Shown piece after piece: positions 23,923 to 31,574 of a stretch of 64,000 nucleotides of DNA. Numbering within the stretch: the stretch's first letter is position 1; every line of letters starts with the position of its first letter. This DNA comes from Pseudomonadota bacterium (GTDB lineage: Bacteria > Pseudomonadota > Gammaproteobacteria > Xanthomonadales > Rhodanobacteraceae). Location: assembly GCA_018240565.1 (NCBI GenBank), contig JAFEFO010000018.1, forward strand, positions 1-64,000, read 5' to 3'. Both the position numbers and the translations under genes were made by a program. Under the pieces are notes generated by a model. It was not told where the DNA came from. It saw nothing but the letters and a program-made list of their open reading frames with translations, and did no database searches.

Positions 23923-24714
23923 TCAACTCAAGCTGTGCGTGCGTCCGCCGTCCACGGCGATGCTGACGCCGTTGACATAAGCGGCGGCGGGTGTGCACAG
24001 GAATGCGATCATTGCGGCGATTTCCTGCGCTTCGCCGAAGCGGCTCGCGGGAACGGCATCGAGCATCTCGCGCGCGACGACTTCTTCGGACTTGCCCGAT
24101 GCCTTCGCCTTCGCCGCGATCAGGCTGGTCAGGCGCTGCGTTTGCGTGAATCCCGGCAACACATTGTTGACGGTGATGCCCAAGGGCGCCAGTTCCCGCG
24201 AACAAGTCTTGGCCCAGCCGGCGACGGCCGCACGCACGGTGTTGGATACGCCGAGGTTGTCGATCGGCTCCTTGACCGAGGTCGAGATCACGTTCACCAC
24301 GCGACCGAATCCGGCGGCGCGCATTCCCGGAAGCAAGGCTTGCAGCGCAGTCTGGTTGGCGAGCAGGTGTTGGCGAAACGCGTTTGTATATTCTTCCACT
24401 TTTGCGCCATGTGCCGGGCCGCCCGGCGGGCCGCCGCTGTTGTTGACGAGAATCTGCGCCGGCTTGCGGCGCACGAGTGCTTCGATCGCCGCGCCATAGG
24501 CTGCGGTGTCGTTCGCATCGGCGGCGACGAGGCCATGCGTTTGCGCGGCGTGGACTTTCGGTAGTGCGTCCACGACCTCCTGCAAAGCCTCGCGCGAGCG
24601 CGCGAGCACGCTGACATCGGCGCCGAATTGCGCCAGTTCGATTGCCGTGGCGCGGCCAATGCCTTGCGAGCCACCGCATACCAAAGCGTGTTTTCCGGAA
24701 AGATCGAGATTCAT
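23923..24714 (-). CDS. SDR-family oxidoreductase, atypical active site
   Basis: A 263-residue short-chain dehydrogenase/reductase fold protein. The cofactor loop GGSQGIG is at 14-20, NNSGG at 91-95, and the VISTS strand carrying the usual catalytic serine is at 142-146. The YxxxK catalytic pair is replaced by SNTVR (157-161), so both Tyr and Lys are absent. The rest of the fold, including the C-terminal VNGVSIAVDGG, is intact. Close paralogues with this substitution are known among proteins annotated as 3-oxoacyl-ACP reductases, but their activity is unclear. The ATG overlaps the stop of the upstream 102-residue gene (TGATG), suggesting coupling. Confidence 0.85.
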   Translation of the reverse strand: MNLDLSGKHALVCGGSQGIGRATAIELAQFGADVSVLARSREALQEVVDALPKVHAAQTHGLVAADANDTAAYGAAIEALVRRKPAQILVNNSGGPPGGPAHGAKVEEYTNAFRQHLLANQTALQALLPGMRAAGFGRVVNVISTSVKEPIDNLGVSNTVRAAVAGWAKTCSRELAPLGITVNNVLPGFTQTQRLTSLIAAKAKASGKSEEVVAREMLDAVPASRFGEAQEIAAMIAFLCTPAAAYVNGVSIAVDGGRTHSLS

Positions 24715-25022
24715 CACAGATGGTCCGTGTCGCGTTTTTCCGTCATTAATGGCACCAGATCCTCATCGTCTTCGGCCTCGGGCGGCTCGGTGGAATCGAG
24801 GTCAAAACCCAATTGCGCCGCGTCGTCCTCGTCGAGACCATCGAAGGCTCGAAACTCGGCATCGAGCAGGGCCGCGCGCGCGGAATCTTCATCGTCATAG
24901 ACCAGGGTTTCGCCGCGCGCATCGAATACCTCGGCGCTGCCGGATTCGAGCACGCGCAAGCGCGCCCAGACCAGGGTATCGCCCAGCGCGGCCAACCACC
25001 ATTGGTCGTCGGGCGCGGACAT
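24714..25022 (-). CDS. Small acidic protein, unknown function
   Basis: A 102-residue acidic protein beginning MSAPDDQWWLAALGDTLVWARLRVLE, with a central EVFDARGETLVYDDEDSAR segment and a long Asp/Glu-rich second half. No domain is recognised. It starts 2 bases after the asnS stop and ends in a TGATG overlap with the SDR gene, so it is a member of an asnS-orf-SDR operon. The tight coupling and acidic composition support a real protein. Function unknown. Confidence 0.75.
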   Translation of the reverse strand: MSAPDDQWWLAALGDTLVWARLRVLESGSAEVFDARGETLVYDDEDSARAALLDAEFRAFDGLDEDDAAQLGFDLDSTEPPEAEDDEDLVPLMTEKRDTDHL

Positions 25023-25024
25023 GC

Positions 25025-26425
25025 TCAAAACTCCGCGCTGCCCGGCACGCGCGGGTAGGGAATCGCATCGCGGATATTGGCAAGGCCGCACACGTACACG
25101 ACGAGGCGCTCGAAGCCCAGGCCAAAGCCCGCATGCGGCACCGTGCCGTAGCGGCGAAAATCCCGATACCACTGGTAGTGCGCGGGATCGAGCTTGAATT
25201 GCTTCATGCGCGCATCGAGCACGTCGAGGCGCTCCTCGCGCTGCGAGCCACCAATGATCTCGCCGATGCCGGGCGCAAGCACGTCCATCGCTGCCACGGT
25301 TTTGCCGTCGTCGTTCAGGCGCATGTAAAACGCCTTGATCGCTTCCGGATAATTCATCACCACCACGGGGCGGCCGACGTGCTTCTCGGTGAGGTAGCGC
25401 TCGTGCTCGGTTTGCAGGTCGTGGCCCCATTGCACGGGGTAGTCGAACTTCTGCCCGGACTTTTGCAGGATCTCCACGGCGGCCGTGTAATCGATGCGCT
25501 CGAAGGGCGCCTTGATGAAGTCTTCGAGTCGGGAAATGGCTGTCTTTTCCTGACGTTCCGCGAAAAACTTCATGTCGTCCATGCGCTCGTCGAGCACGGC
25601 GCGGAAGATGTACTTGAGAAAATCTTCCGCCAGCGTGGCGTCGTCGTTCAAGTCCGCGAAGGCGATTTCCGGTTCGATCATCCAGAACTCGGCCAGATGC
25701 CGCGCCGTGTTGGAATTCTCCGCACGGAAGGTCGGGCCGAACGTATACACCTTGGACAACGACAGACAATAGGCCTCGACATTGAGCTGGCCGGAGACGG
25801 TCAGATAGGTTTCCTTGCCGAAAAAGTCGCGATTCCAGTCGATTGCGCCCTTGTCGTCGCGCGGCAGATTGACCATGTCGAGCGTGGAGACGCGGAACAT
25901 CTGACCCGCGCCTTCGGCATCGCTCGCGGTGATGATCGGCGTGTTGATCCAGAAGAATCCGCGCTCGTGGAAATAGCGATGGATGGCCTTGGCGATGCAG
26001 TCGCGCACGCGCGCGACGGCGCCGAACGTGTTCGTGCGCGGGCGCAGGTGCGCGACCTCGCGCAGGTATTCCATGGTGTGCGCCTTGGGCTGGATCGGAT
26101 AGGTTTCCGGATCCTCGACCCAGCCGACCACCTCGACCTTCGATGCCTGAATCTCGAAGGCTTGCCCCTTGCCCTGCGATTTGACCAGGGTGCCGGTGGC
26201 GATCACCGCGCAGCTGGCGGTCAGGTGTGCGATTTCGTTGGCGTAGTTCGGCAGCGAATTGGGCGCCACGATCTGGATCGGATCGAAACACGATCCGTCG
26301 CTGACATTGACGAACGACAGCCCGGCCTTGGAATCGCGCCGCGTGCGCACCCAGCCTTTGACTGTGACTTCGCCGCCTTCGCCGACCGCACCCGACAACG
26401 CCTGCTTTACGCTGACCACCGACAT
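25025..26425 (-). CDS. asnS: Asparaginyl-tRNA synthetase
   Basis: AsnRS charges tRNA-Asn with asparagine, a class IIb synthetase. The 466-residue length equals that of E. coli AsnS. It has the N-terminal OB-fold anticodon-binding domain ([19 protein letters not shown]), class II motif 2 around [22 protein letters not shown], and motif 3 in [15 protein letters not shown] near the C-terminus. The [21 protein letters not shown] block separates AsnRS from AspRS. ATG 26425 is chosen by length match. It heads an operon with two uncharacterised genes and diverges from the IscA-like gene. Confidence 0.97.
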   Translation of the reverse strand: MSVVSVKQALSGAVGEGGEVTVKGWVRTRRDSKAGLSFVNVSDGSCFDPIQIVAPNSLPNYANEIAHLTASCAVIATGTLVKSQGKGQAFEIQASKVEVVGWVEDPETYPIQPKAHTMEYLREVAHLRPRTNTFGAVARVRDCIAKAIHRYFHERGFFWINTPIITASDAEGAGQMFRVSTLDMVNLPRDDKGAIDWNRDFFGKETYLTVSGQLNVEAYCLSLSKVYTFGPTFRAENSNTARHLAEFWMIEPEIAFADLNDDATLAEDFLKYIFRAVLDERMDDMKFFAERQEKTAISRLEDFIKAPFERIDYTAAVEILQKSGQKFDYPVQWGHDLQTEHERYLTEKHVGRPVVVMNYPEAIKAFYMRLNDDGKTVAAMDVLAPGIGEIIGGSQREERLDVLDARMKQFKLDPAHYQWYRDFRRYGTVPHAGFGLGFERLVVYVCGLANIRDAIPYPRVPGSAEF

Positions 26426-26506
26426 GCCTTGAATCCTTGAGAAAAACGCCGCATCTTGCGCTTGCGGCAAGAGCGCGAATGATAGCGGATCGGTACAATG
26501 GACGAC

Positions 26507-26842
26507 ATGAATATCCACCTCACCCCGGCAGCGCGCGAACGCATGCGCAATTTCCTCGCGGCCAGCCCAGGATCCGCGGGGGTGCGTTTCGGCGTGCGCA
26601 AGACCGGATGCTCGGGCTACGCCTATGCCGTGGAAATCGCTGAACAGATAGGCGACGGCGATCAGGTCGTCGAGCAGGACGGGATCAAACTGGTCGTCGA
26701 CCGCAAGAGCCTGCCGTTCGTCGACGGCACGCAGATCGACTTCGCGCGCCAGGGCCTGAATGCGGCGTTCGTATTCAGCAATCCCAATGTCACCGGCGAG
26801 TGCGGCTGCGGCGAGAGTTTCACCGTCGACGGCCAACACTGA
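26507..26842 (+). CDS. Iron-sulfur assembly protein, IscA/SufA type
   Basis: A 111-residue HesB/IscA-type A-carrier that helps pass iron-sulfur clusters to target enzymes. It has the three conserved cysteines: one in [10 protein letters not shown] and two in the C-terminal GECGCGESF. The core [13 protein letters not shown]...[13 protein letters not shown] matches the family. No iscSU or suf genes are adjacent, so it is an isolated carrier and IscA, SufA or ErpA-like assignment is open. ATG 26507 is preferred over 26498. Divergent from asnS across about 80 bases; two tRNA genes follow. Confidence 0.92.
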   Translation: MNIHLTPAARERMRNFLAASPGSAGVRFGVRKTGCSGYAYAVEIAEQIGDGDQVVEQDGIKLVVDRKSLPFVDGTQIDFARQGLNAAFVFSNPNVTGECGCGESFTVDGQH

Positions 26843-26893
26843 ACCCACCGCGCTTGAGTGCCAGCGCGCGTGCCGGTACACTGCGCGCCCTGC

Positions 26894-26966
26894 GCCGGGG
26901 TAGCTCAGCTGGTAGAGCAACGCATTCGTAATGCGTGGGTCGGGGGTTCGATTCCCTTCTCCGGCA
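26894..26966 (+). tRNA. tRNA-Thr (CGT anticodon)
   Basis: A 73-base cloverleaf: acceptor stem GCCGGGG pairs with CTCCGGC (one G-U), the D-arm is TAGCTCAGCTGGTAGAGCA, the anticodon loop TTCGTAA gives anticodon CGU (codon ACG, Thr), and the T-loop is GTTCGATTCC. The 3' CCA is not encoded; the mature end A is followed by TATCAC. Confidence 0.96.
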
Positions 26967-26974
26967 TATCACTT

Positions 26975-27049
26975 GGACGGTTAGCTCAGCGGTAGAGCAT
27001 CGCCTTCACACGGCGGGGGCCACAGGTTCGATCCCTGTACCGTCCACCA
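26975..27049 (+). tRNA. tRNA-Val (CAC anticodon)
   Basis: A 75-base cloverleaf including encoded CCA: acceptor GGACGGT pairs with ACCGTCC, the D-arm is TAGCTCAGCGGTAGAGCA, the anticodon loop TTCACAC gives anticodon CAC (codon GUG, Val), and the T-loop is GTTCGATCC. It is 8 bases after tRNA-Thr and presumably co-transcribed with it. Confidence 0.96.
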
Positions 27050-27094
27050 CTTCGAACATCGGGATGAACGCACCGGCGCTGCATCCCGATTCGA

Positions 27095-27772
27095 CTACTT
27101 CTTCGGCTTTTTCGTCGATTTTCTTCGGGCCGGCTTTTTCCTGGCTGGTTTGGCTACTGGCGCGGGCTTGTCGCGGCGCTGGTCCCTGAGGGCGGTCTTG
27201 TATTCGTCGATGGCCCGGGCGATGGCGGCGGCGGATTCGCCCCTGCGCAGCCCCTTGCTCGTGAGCGCCTTGCGCATGCGACCGATCAGGTCGAAGTCGT
27301 GTTCGTCACGATAGGGTTTCAGATCAAGGTCTTTTGGTACTTTCTTCAGGCGTTCGTCACCGACGGTCTTGACGTACTTCTGCATGAAACGGTCGTAGTC
27401 GCGCCACAGGATATTGTCGGCGCGGATCAATGCCTCCTCGGCGCGCGTGGCGATCTGGTGTGCGTGCAGGTAGTGCAGTCCGAGCTGGTCGATCAGCGTC
27501 TTTTCCACTTCTTCGTGCATGATGAGATAGCGCGCGACGTCGATCTTTCGACCCTTGTAGTTCATCACGCGTGGCAGATGGCGATCGATGTAAATCGTTT
27601 GCCCATCAACGCTGTAGCCGGCGAGATACGGAATGTCGTGGCTGCGGTCGAGCCGCTTGACCCGGCGCAGGATGGCGTCCATGGCGCGGTCGAGCATCAG
27701 GCTGGAAACGTACCAGTCGGGAATGCGCAGTTTCGTGTGCGGGGAAACGGGGTGGCAGCTACAGGCGGGCAT
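27095..27772 (-). CDS. Conserved hypothetical protein with basic tail
   Basis: A 225-residue protein with no domain I can name. The central segment IPYLAGYSVDGQTIYIDRHLP...YLIMHEEVEKTLID...HYLHAHQIATRAEE contains an MHEEVEK helix plus later His residues (LHYLHAH). This might bind a metal, but it is not a classic HExxH. A conserved WRDYDRFMQKYVK follows, and the last ~30 residues are a Lys/Arg/Pro tail likely to bind nucleic acid. AAAGGAG is well placed before ATG 27772. Similar proteins occur in proteobacteria to my knowledge, all uncharacterised. Confidence 0.8.
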   Translation of the reverse strand: MPACSCHPVSPHTKLRIPDWYVSSLMLDRAMDAILRRVKRLDRSHDIPYLAGYSVDGQTIYIDRHLPRVMNYKGRKIDVARYLIMHEEVEKTLIDQLGLHYLHAHQIATRAEEALIRADNILWRDYDRFMQKYVKTVGDERLKKVPKDLDLKPYRDEHDFDLIGRMRKALTSKGLRRGESAAAIARAIDEYKTALRDQRRDKPAPVAKPARKKPARRKSTKKPKK

Positions 27773-27871
27773 GAAAAGCTCCTTTTATCGGGCGTCCCAC
27801 AGCCCGATTACCTTAACCCAAGCCGATCCGGCGCGGATGTCGCAATGCAGCATTCGCGGCAATGTGCAAAA

Positions 27872-27900
27872 TTCGAACTTTTGTAAATTTTGAGTTATAG
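27872..27900 (+). promoter_or_regulatory. Putative promoter of the cold-shock gene
   Basis: A weak -35 (TTCGAA, 27872-27877) and a -10 (TTATAG, 27895-27900) are separated by 17 bases within a locally AT-rich stretch. Transcription from about 27907 would give an untranslated leader of about 105 bases before the ATG at 28012. Long leaders are typical of CspA-type genes. Confidence 0.4.
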
Positions 27901-28011
27901 TCCGGCCCGCTGTGCGCGCGTGGCAGGGAGTTTTGTGCCGGTTCCGCGCACCGCAAAGTCGGCCGCGTCGTTGCGCGCAGGCCTTTGTTCAGTTTGTCCT
28001 GTGGAGTTTTT

Positions 28012-28221
28012 ATGTCGGATCGTGAGGTTGGTACTGTCAAGTGGTTCAACGACAGCAAGGGTTTCGGGTTCATCAGCCGTGAAAACGGCCCGGATGTTTT
28101 CGTGCATTTCCGTGCCATCCAGGGAACGGGCTTCCGTACCCTGCAGGAAGGTCAGAAGGTGAGCTTCAAGGTTGTGCAGGGCCAGAAGGGTCTGCAGGCC
28201 GACGAAGTCGCCCCAGCCTGA
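28012..28221 (+). CDS. Cold-shock protein, CspA family
   Basis: A 69-residue single cold-shock domain that binds single-stranded RNA/DNA and prevents mRNA secondary structure. Both nucleic-acid motifs are intact: RNP1 KGFGFIS and RNP2 VFVHF. The N-terminal [15 protein letters not shown] is the family hallmark. The ATG follows GGAG. A long, partly AT-rich leader precedes it and a strong hairpin terminator follows, so it is a monocistronic unit. The leader suggests temperature-dependent control, but constitutive Csp paralogues exist, so cold induction is inference. Confidence 0.96.
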   Translation: MSDREVGTVKWFNDSKGFGFISRENGPDVFVHFRAIQGTGFRTLQEGQKVSFKVVQGQKGLQADEVAPA

Positions 28222-28244
28222 GATTAGTACCGTAAGTCCTTGAA

Positions 28245-28276
28245 GCACCGGTGGATCGCATCCACCGGTGCCTTTT
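28245..28276 (+). terminator. Rho-independent terminator after the cold-shock gene
   Basis: A perfect 12-bp stem GCACCGGTGGAT / ATCCACCGGTGC with a CGC loop, followed by CTTTT. It ends the cold-shock transcript and may also serve the convergent pirin gene. Confidence 0.9.
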
Positions 28277-28284
28277 CATGCGCG

Positions 28285-29172
28285 TCAGAACCGACCGGCG
28301 CGGAAGTCTTCCACGGCTTCAACGATCTGCTGCTGGGTGTTCATCACAAAGGGGCCGTATTTCGCCACCGGCTCATTGAGCGGCTTGCCCGCCACCAGAA
28401 TCAGCCGTGCCGGTGCATCGCCCGCCGCAATCCTCACGCCGTCGCCCGTACCCAGCGCGCCCAGGTCACCTCGCACCAGGTGCGCCGAAGTGCCTTTGCC
28501 GACCTGTGCCTGGCCTTCATAGACGTAGGCAAAGCCGCTGTGCGTCGCCGGCAATGGCACTTCGACCGTCGAGCCGGGCTGCAAACGAATGTCGAGATAG
28601 ACCGGCTCGGTGGCGATGCCGCTGACAGGTCCGGTGACGCCATCGATGCTGCCGGCGATGACGCGCACCGTGACGCCTGCCGCCGGCGCGACTTCCGGAA
28701 TCGCCTCGGGCGCAATGTCCTGATAGCGCGGCGTCGTCATCTTGTCCTTGGCCGGCAGGTTCACCCAGAGCTGGAAACCCCACATCAGGCCGTTTTCCTG
28801 TTCGGGCATTTCCGAATGCAGGATGCCGCGTCCGGCGGTCATCCACTGCACGCTGCCGGGCGTGAGCAGGCCGCTGTTGCCCTGGTTGTCGCCATGGCGC
28901 ATGCGCCCGGCGAGCATGTAGGTCACGGTCTCGAAGCCGCGGTGCGGGTGTTCGGGAAATCCACCGATGTAGTCGCCGGCCGAATCCGAGCGGAATTCGT
29001 CCAACATCAGGAACGGATCGATCATGTCCAGGCCCGGCTGGCCGATCACGCGCGTCAATTTCACGCCGGCGCCATCGCTGGTCGGACGGCCGCGCACGAT
29101 GCGCTGGACCTGGCGGAAGGTTTGGGGTGTCGCTGGGTGTGTCGGTGCCCGCTGCGTCGCAGTAGCAGTCAC
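28285..29172 (-). CDS. Pirin family protein (long form)
   Basis: A 295-residue bicupin of the pirin family. Metal-binding residues are visible in HPHRGFETVTYMLAG and later in GRGILHSEMPE. The pattern FLMLDEF near the N-terminus and GFQLWVNLP after the first cupin are typical. Bacterial pirins have been reported as quercetin-2,3-dioxygenases or as regulators of metabolism; the role here is unknown. GTG 29172 is chosen because AGGAA lies 6 bases upstream; a TTG at 29235 would add 21 residues. It is divergent from a second pirin gene. Confidence 0.92.
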   Translation of the reverse strand: MTATATQRAPTHPATPQTFRQVQRIVRGRPTSDGAGVKLTRVIGQPGLDMIDPFLMLDEFRSDSAGDYIGGFPEHPHRGFETVTYMLAGRMRHGDNQGNSGLLTPGSVQWMTAGRGILHSEMPEQENGLMWGFQLWVNLPAKDKMTTPRYQDIAPEAIPEVAPAAGVTVRVIAGSIDGVTGPVSGIATEPVYLDIRLQPGSTVEVPLPATHSGFAYVYEGQAQVGKGTSAHLVRGDLGALGTGDGVRIAAGDAPARLILVAGKPLNEPVAKYGPFVMNTQQQIVEAVEDFRAGRF

Positions 29173-29275
29173 GGTGGTTTCCTGTTCGGGTAGTTGGCCC
29201 GATATGGGGACGCGGGATGAAAAATCCAGCCGCAAGACTAAGCCGAATCGGGCGTCGCCGCGTTACCATGCATGC

Positions 29276-30142
29276 ATGGATACCATCACGATCATCTCAC
29301 CGAAAATCCACGACCTGGGTGGATTCAGCGTGCGCCGCGTGCTTCCGCAAATGCAAGCGCGGCGCGTGGGGCCTTTCGTGTTTTTCGACCACCTGGGGCC
29401 GGCGCGTTTCGAACCGGGGCAGGGCATGGACGTGCGTCCGCACCCGCATATCGGCCTGGCGACAGTCACATACCTGTTCGAGGGCGCGATCGAGCATCGC
29501 GACAACCTGGGCAACGTGCAGGTCATCCGTGCCGGCGACGTCAACTGGATGACAGCCGGACGCGGCATCGTGCATTCCGAGCGCACGCCCGCCGCCGAGC
29601 GCGCCGCGGGGCAGTCCATGCACGGCATCCAGACCTGGGTGGCCTTGCCGCGCGATGCCGAGGAAGTCCAACCCGAGTTCCACCATCACGCCATGGCGAC
29701 GCTGCCGGCGTGGGAAAGCAATGGCGTGCGTTTGCGCCTGATCGCCGGTGACGCATTTGGTTACCGTTCCCCGGTGCGCACATTTTCGCGCCTGTTCCAC
29801 GTGGCCGCGGAATTTGCCGCCGGCAGCACGCTGGTCCTGCCGGCCGAGCATGCGCAACGCGGTGTGTATGCGACCGATGCAGCGATCGACGTGGCGGGAA
29901 CGGCCGTGCCAGCGCAGCACATGGCGGTACTGTCCACGGGAATCGATGTCGAGATTCGCGCGGCGCAGCCGGCACGGGTGATCCTGTGCGGCGGCGATGC
30001 GCTCGACGGCGATCGGCACCTGTGGTGGAACTTCGTGTCCAGTTCGCGCGAGCGCATCGAAAAGGCCAAGGCCGATTGGGCGGCGATGCGTTATCCGCCG
30101 GTGCCCGGCGAAACCGAATTCATACCCCTGCCGAACGTTTGA
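29276..30142 (+). CDS. Pirin family protein (second, divergent copy)
   Basis: A 288-residue pirin-type bicupin. The first cupin carries HPHIGLATVTYLFEGAIEHRD and GRGIVHSERTP with the iron-binding His/Glu set, and the opening FSVRRVLPQMQARRVGPFVFFDHLGP is the family N-terminus. It is only distantly like the neighbouring pirin, so the two are not a recent duplication. They share a ~103-base divergent promoter region containing no other gene. Enzymatic (quercetinase-like) or regulatory roles are both possible. Confidence 0.92.
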   Translation: MDTITIISPKIHDLGGFSVRRVLPQMQARRVGPFVFFDHLGPARFEPGQGMDVRPHPHIGLATVTYLFEGAIEHRDNLGNVQVIRAGDVNWMTAGRGIVHSERTPAAERAAGQSMHGIQTWVALPRDAEEVQPEFHHHAMATLPAWESNGVRLRLIAGDAFGYRSPVRTFSRLFHVAAEFAAGSTLVLPAEHAQRGVYATDAAIDVAGTAVPAQHMAVLSTGIDVEIRAAQPARVILCGGDALDGDRHLWWNFVSSSRERIEKAKADWAAMRYPPVPGETEFIPLPNV

Positions 30143-30170
30143 GCGGTCCGAGAAAAGGCGCGCCGGATGT

Positions 30171-30551
30171 TCAGCGATACTGCCGGTGGCAGGCGTCGCA
30201 CGCCGCACCGACCTTGTCCAGCGCCTGCGGCAATGCCTTGCAGTCGATGGTGTCCGGCAAGGCCGCGCGCAGGCGCCGTGCATACTCGGCGAATGGCGGA
30301 TCGGGCGGCTCCTCTGCGTAGACGGCAACCTCGATTCCGCCGGCAAGTCCACGCAACTGTTGCAGTGACGACATTGTCGCCGCATCGCATCGCTGCGTTT
30401 TGCCATCCGCGCGCAGCCTGGCAAGATCATGCTGCATCACATTCATCAACCCGCGTGGATACGCGTCGCGTTGGCGCAGCGCGCTGGTGATATTGGCCGT
30501 AGCGATGGCGCCGATCGCCACGCCGAGCAACAGTAGAAACACGAGACGCAT
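30171..30551 (-). CDS. c'-type (class II) cytochrome-like protein
   Basis: A 126-residue exported protein. An N-terminal hydrophobic segment (about residues 2-20) acts as signal or anchor. The only heme motif, CDACH, lies near the C-terminus, followed by RQYR. A C-terminal CxxCH with a helical four-helix-bundle body is the class II (cytochrome c'/c-556) pattern. It would be periplasmic, with covalent heme. It could carry electrons or bind a gas such as NO. The gene stands alone between a pirin and the FHA-GGDEF gene. Confidence 0.85.
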   Translation of the reverse strand: MRLVFLLLLGVAIGAIATANITSALRQRDAYPRGLMNVMQHDLARLRADGKTQRCDAATMSSLQQLRGLAGGIEVAVYAEEPPDPPFAEYARRLRAALPDTIDCKALPQALDKVGAACDACHRQYR

Positions 30552-30637
30552 GATGGGCTATGCCGGAAGTCGGACGATGAATTTTTGCGTGATGACCGAC
30601 CATCATAGCCGATGGCCGAATCCATCGGCGCGTGCGC

Positions 30638-30643
30638 TACAAT
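30638..30643 (+). promoter_or_regulatory. Putative -10 box for the FHA-GGDEF gene
   Basis: A TACAAT hexamer about 26 bases before GTG 30669. If used, it excludes the in-frame ATG at 30612 as translation start. The -35 region is not convincing. Confidence 0.35.
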
Positions 30644-30668
30644 CGGACTGCTTCCGGGAAACAACGCC

Positions 30669-31574
30669 GTGCCTTCCAGTCGCGACCAGAATTTCAAGAC
30701 CGATCGCCAGACCATGGCCGAATCCACGCGAGCGGACGACAAGGTCTCGCATCCGCGCCTGATCGTGGTCAGTGGCGTATTGCTTGGCACGCAGATCGAA
30801 CTCGGCGAGGAGCCGGTGACGATCGGGCGTTCCGGCGATTGCACGTTGGCCATTCCGCACCCGAGCGTGTCGCGCCAACATTGCCGCGTCTGGCGCGAGG
30901 ATGGCCGCTACCTGATCGAGGACATGGGCTCGACCAACCGCACCTATCTCAACGGCAAGCCGGTGGCGCGAACCGAGCTGCGCGACGGTGACCAGATTGG
31001 CGTCGGCAACAACGCGATCAAGTACTTCATCGGCGCCAGCATGGAGGCTGAATACCATCGCGATCTCATCGATCTTGCCATTTACGACAGCCTGACCGGT
31101 TTCTACAACCGTCGGCATTTCCGCGCCTTGCTCGACGAGGAGACGGAAAAGATCGCCAATGCGGAGAGCGCCGGTTCGATCTGCCTGCTGATGATCGACC
31201 TGGATCATTTCAAGGCGGTCAACGACCGCTATGGGCACATGATCGGCGACCAGGTTCTCGGTGGCGTGGCGCACGTGCTGCGCGAGCACTCACCGGCGGA
31301 CGCGGCCATCGGCCGCCTGGGTGGCGAGGAATTCGCGGTGGCGCTGCTCGGGAGCACATTCGCGGAGGCGGTGGAACTTGCCGAAGCGCTGCGCGCCGCG
31401 GTGGCGGCGACGCCGCTGGAGACACGCGAAGGCAGGGTGGCGGCCACGGTCAGCATCGGTGTATCCGGCACCGGCGGCGGCGTGCACGGCGCCGCCGATC
31501 TGCTGCGCAGCGCCGACGTGCGCCTGTATCGCGCCAAGCAGGCCGGTCGCAACCACGTGTGTTCGACGGATTAG
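30669..31574 (+). CDS. FHA-GGDEF diguanylate cyclase
   Basis: A 301-residue cytoplasmic protein joining a phosphothreonine-binding FHA domain (about 30-115; GR at 53-54, SRQH at 68-71, GSTNRTYLNG at 87-96) to a GGDEF domain (about 130-295). The active site reads GGEEF at 218-222, a form compatible with activity. The RxxD inhibitory site is absent. It should make c-di-GMP under control of binding to a phosphorylated partner. The gene converges on, and overlaps by 4 bases, a Ser/Thr kinase gene that could supply that phosphate. Start is GTG 30669 (GGGAA upstream); ATG 30714 is the alternative. Confidence 0.9.
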   Translation: MPSSRDQNFKTDRQTMAESTRADDKVSHPRLIVVSGVLLGTQIELGEEPVTIGRSGDCTLAIPHPSVSRQHCRVWREDGRYLIEDMGSTNRTYLNGKPVARTELRDGDQIGVGNNAIKYFIGASMEAEYHRDLIDLAIYDSLTGFYNRRHFRALLDEETEKIANAESAGSICLLMIDLDHFKAVNDRYGHMIGDQVLGGVAHVLREHSPADAAIGRLGGEEFAVALLGSTFAEAVELAEALRAAVAATPLETREGRVAATVSIGVSGTGGGVHGAADLLRSADVRLYRAKQAGRNHVCSTD

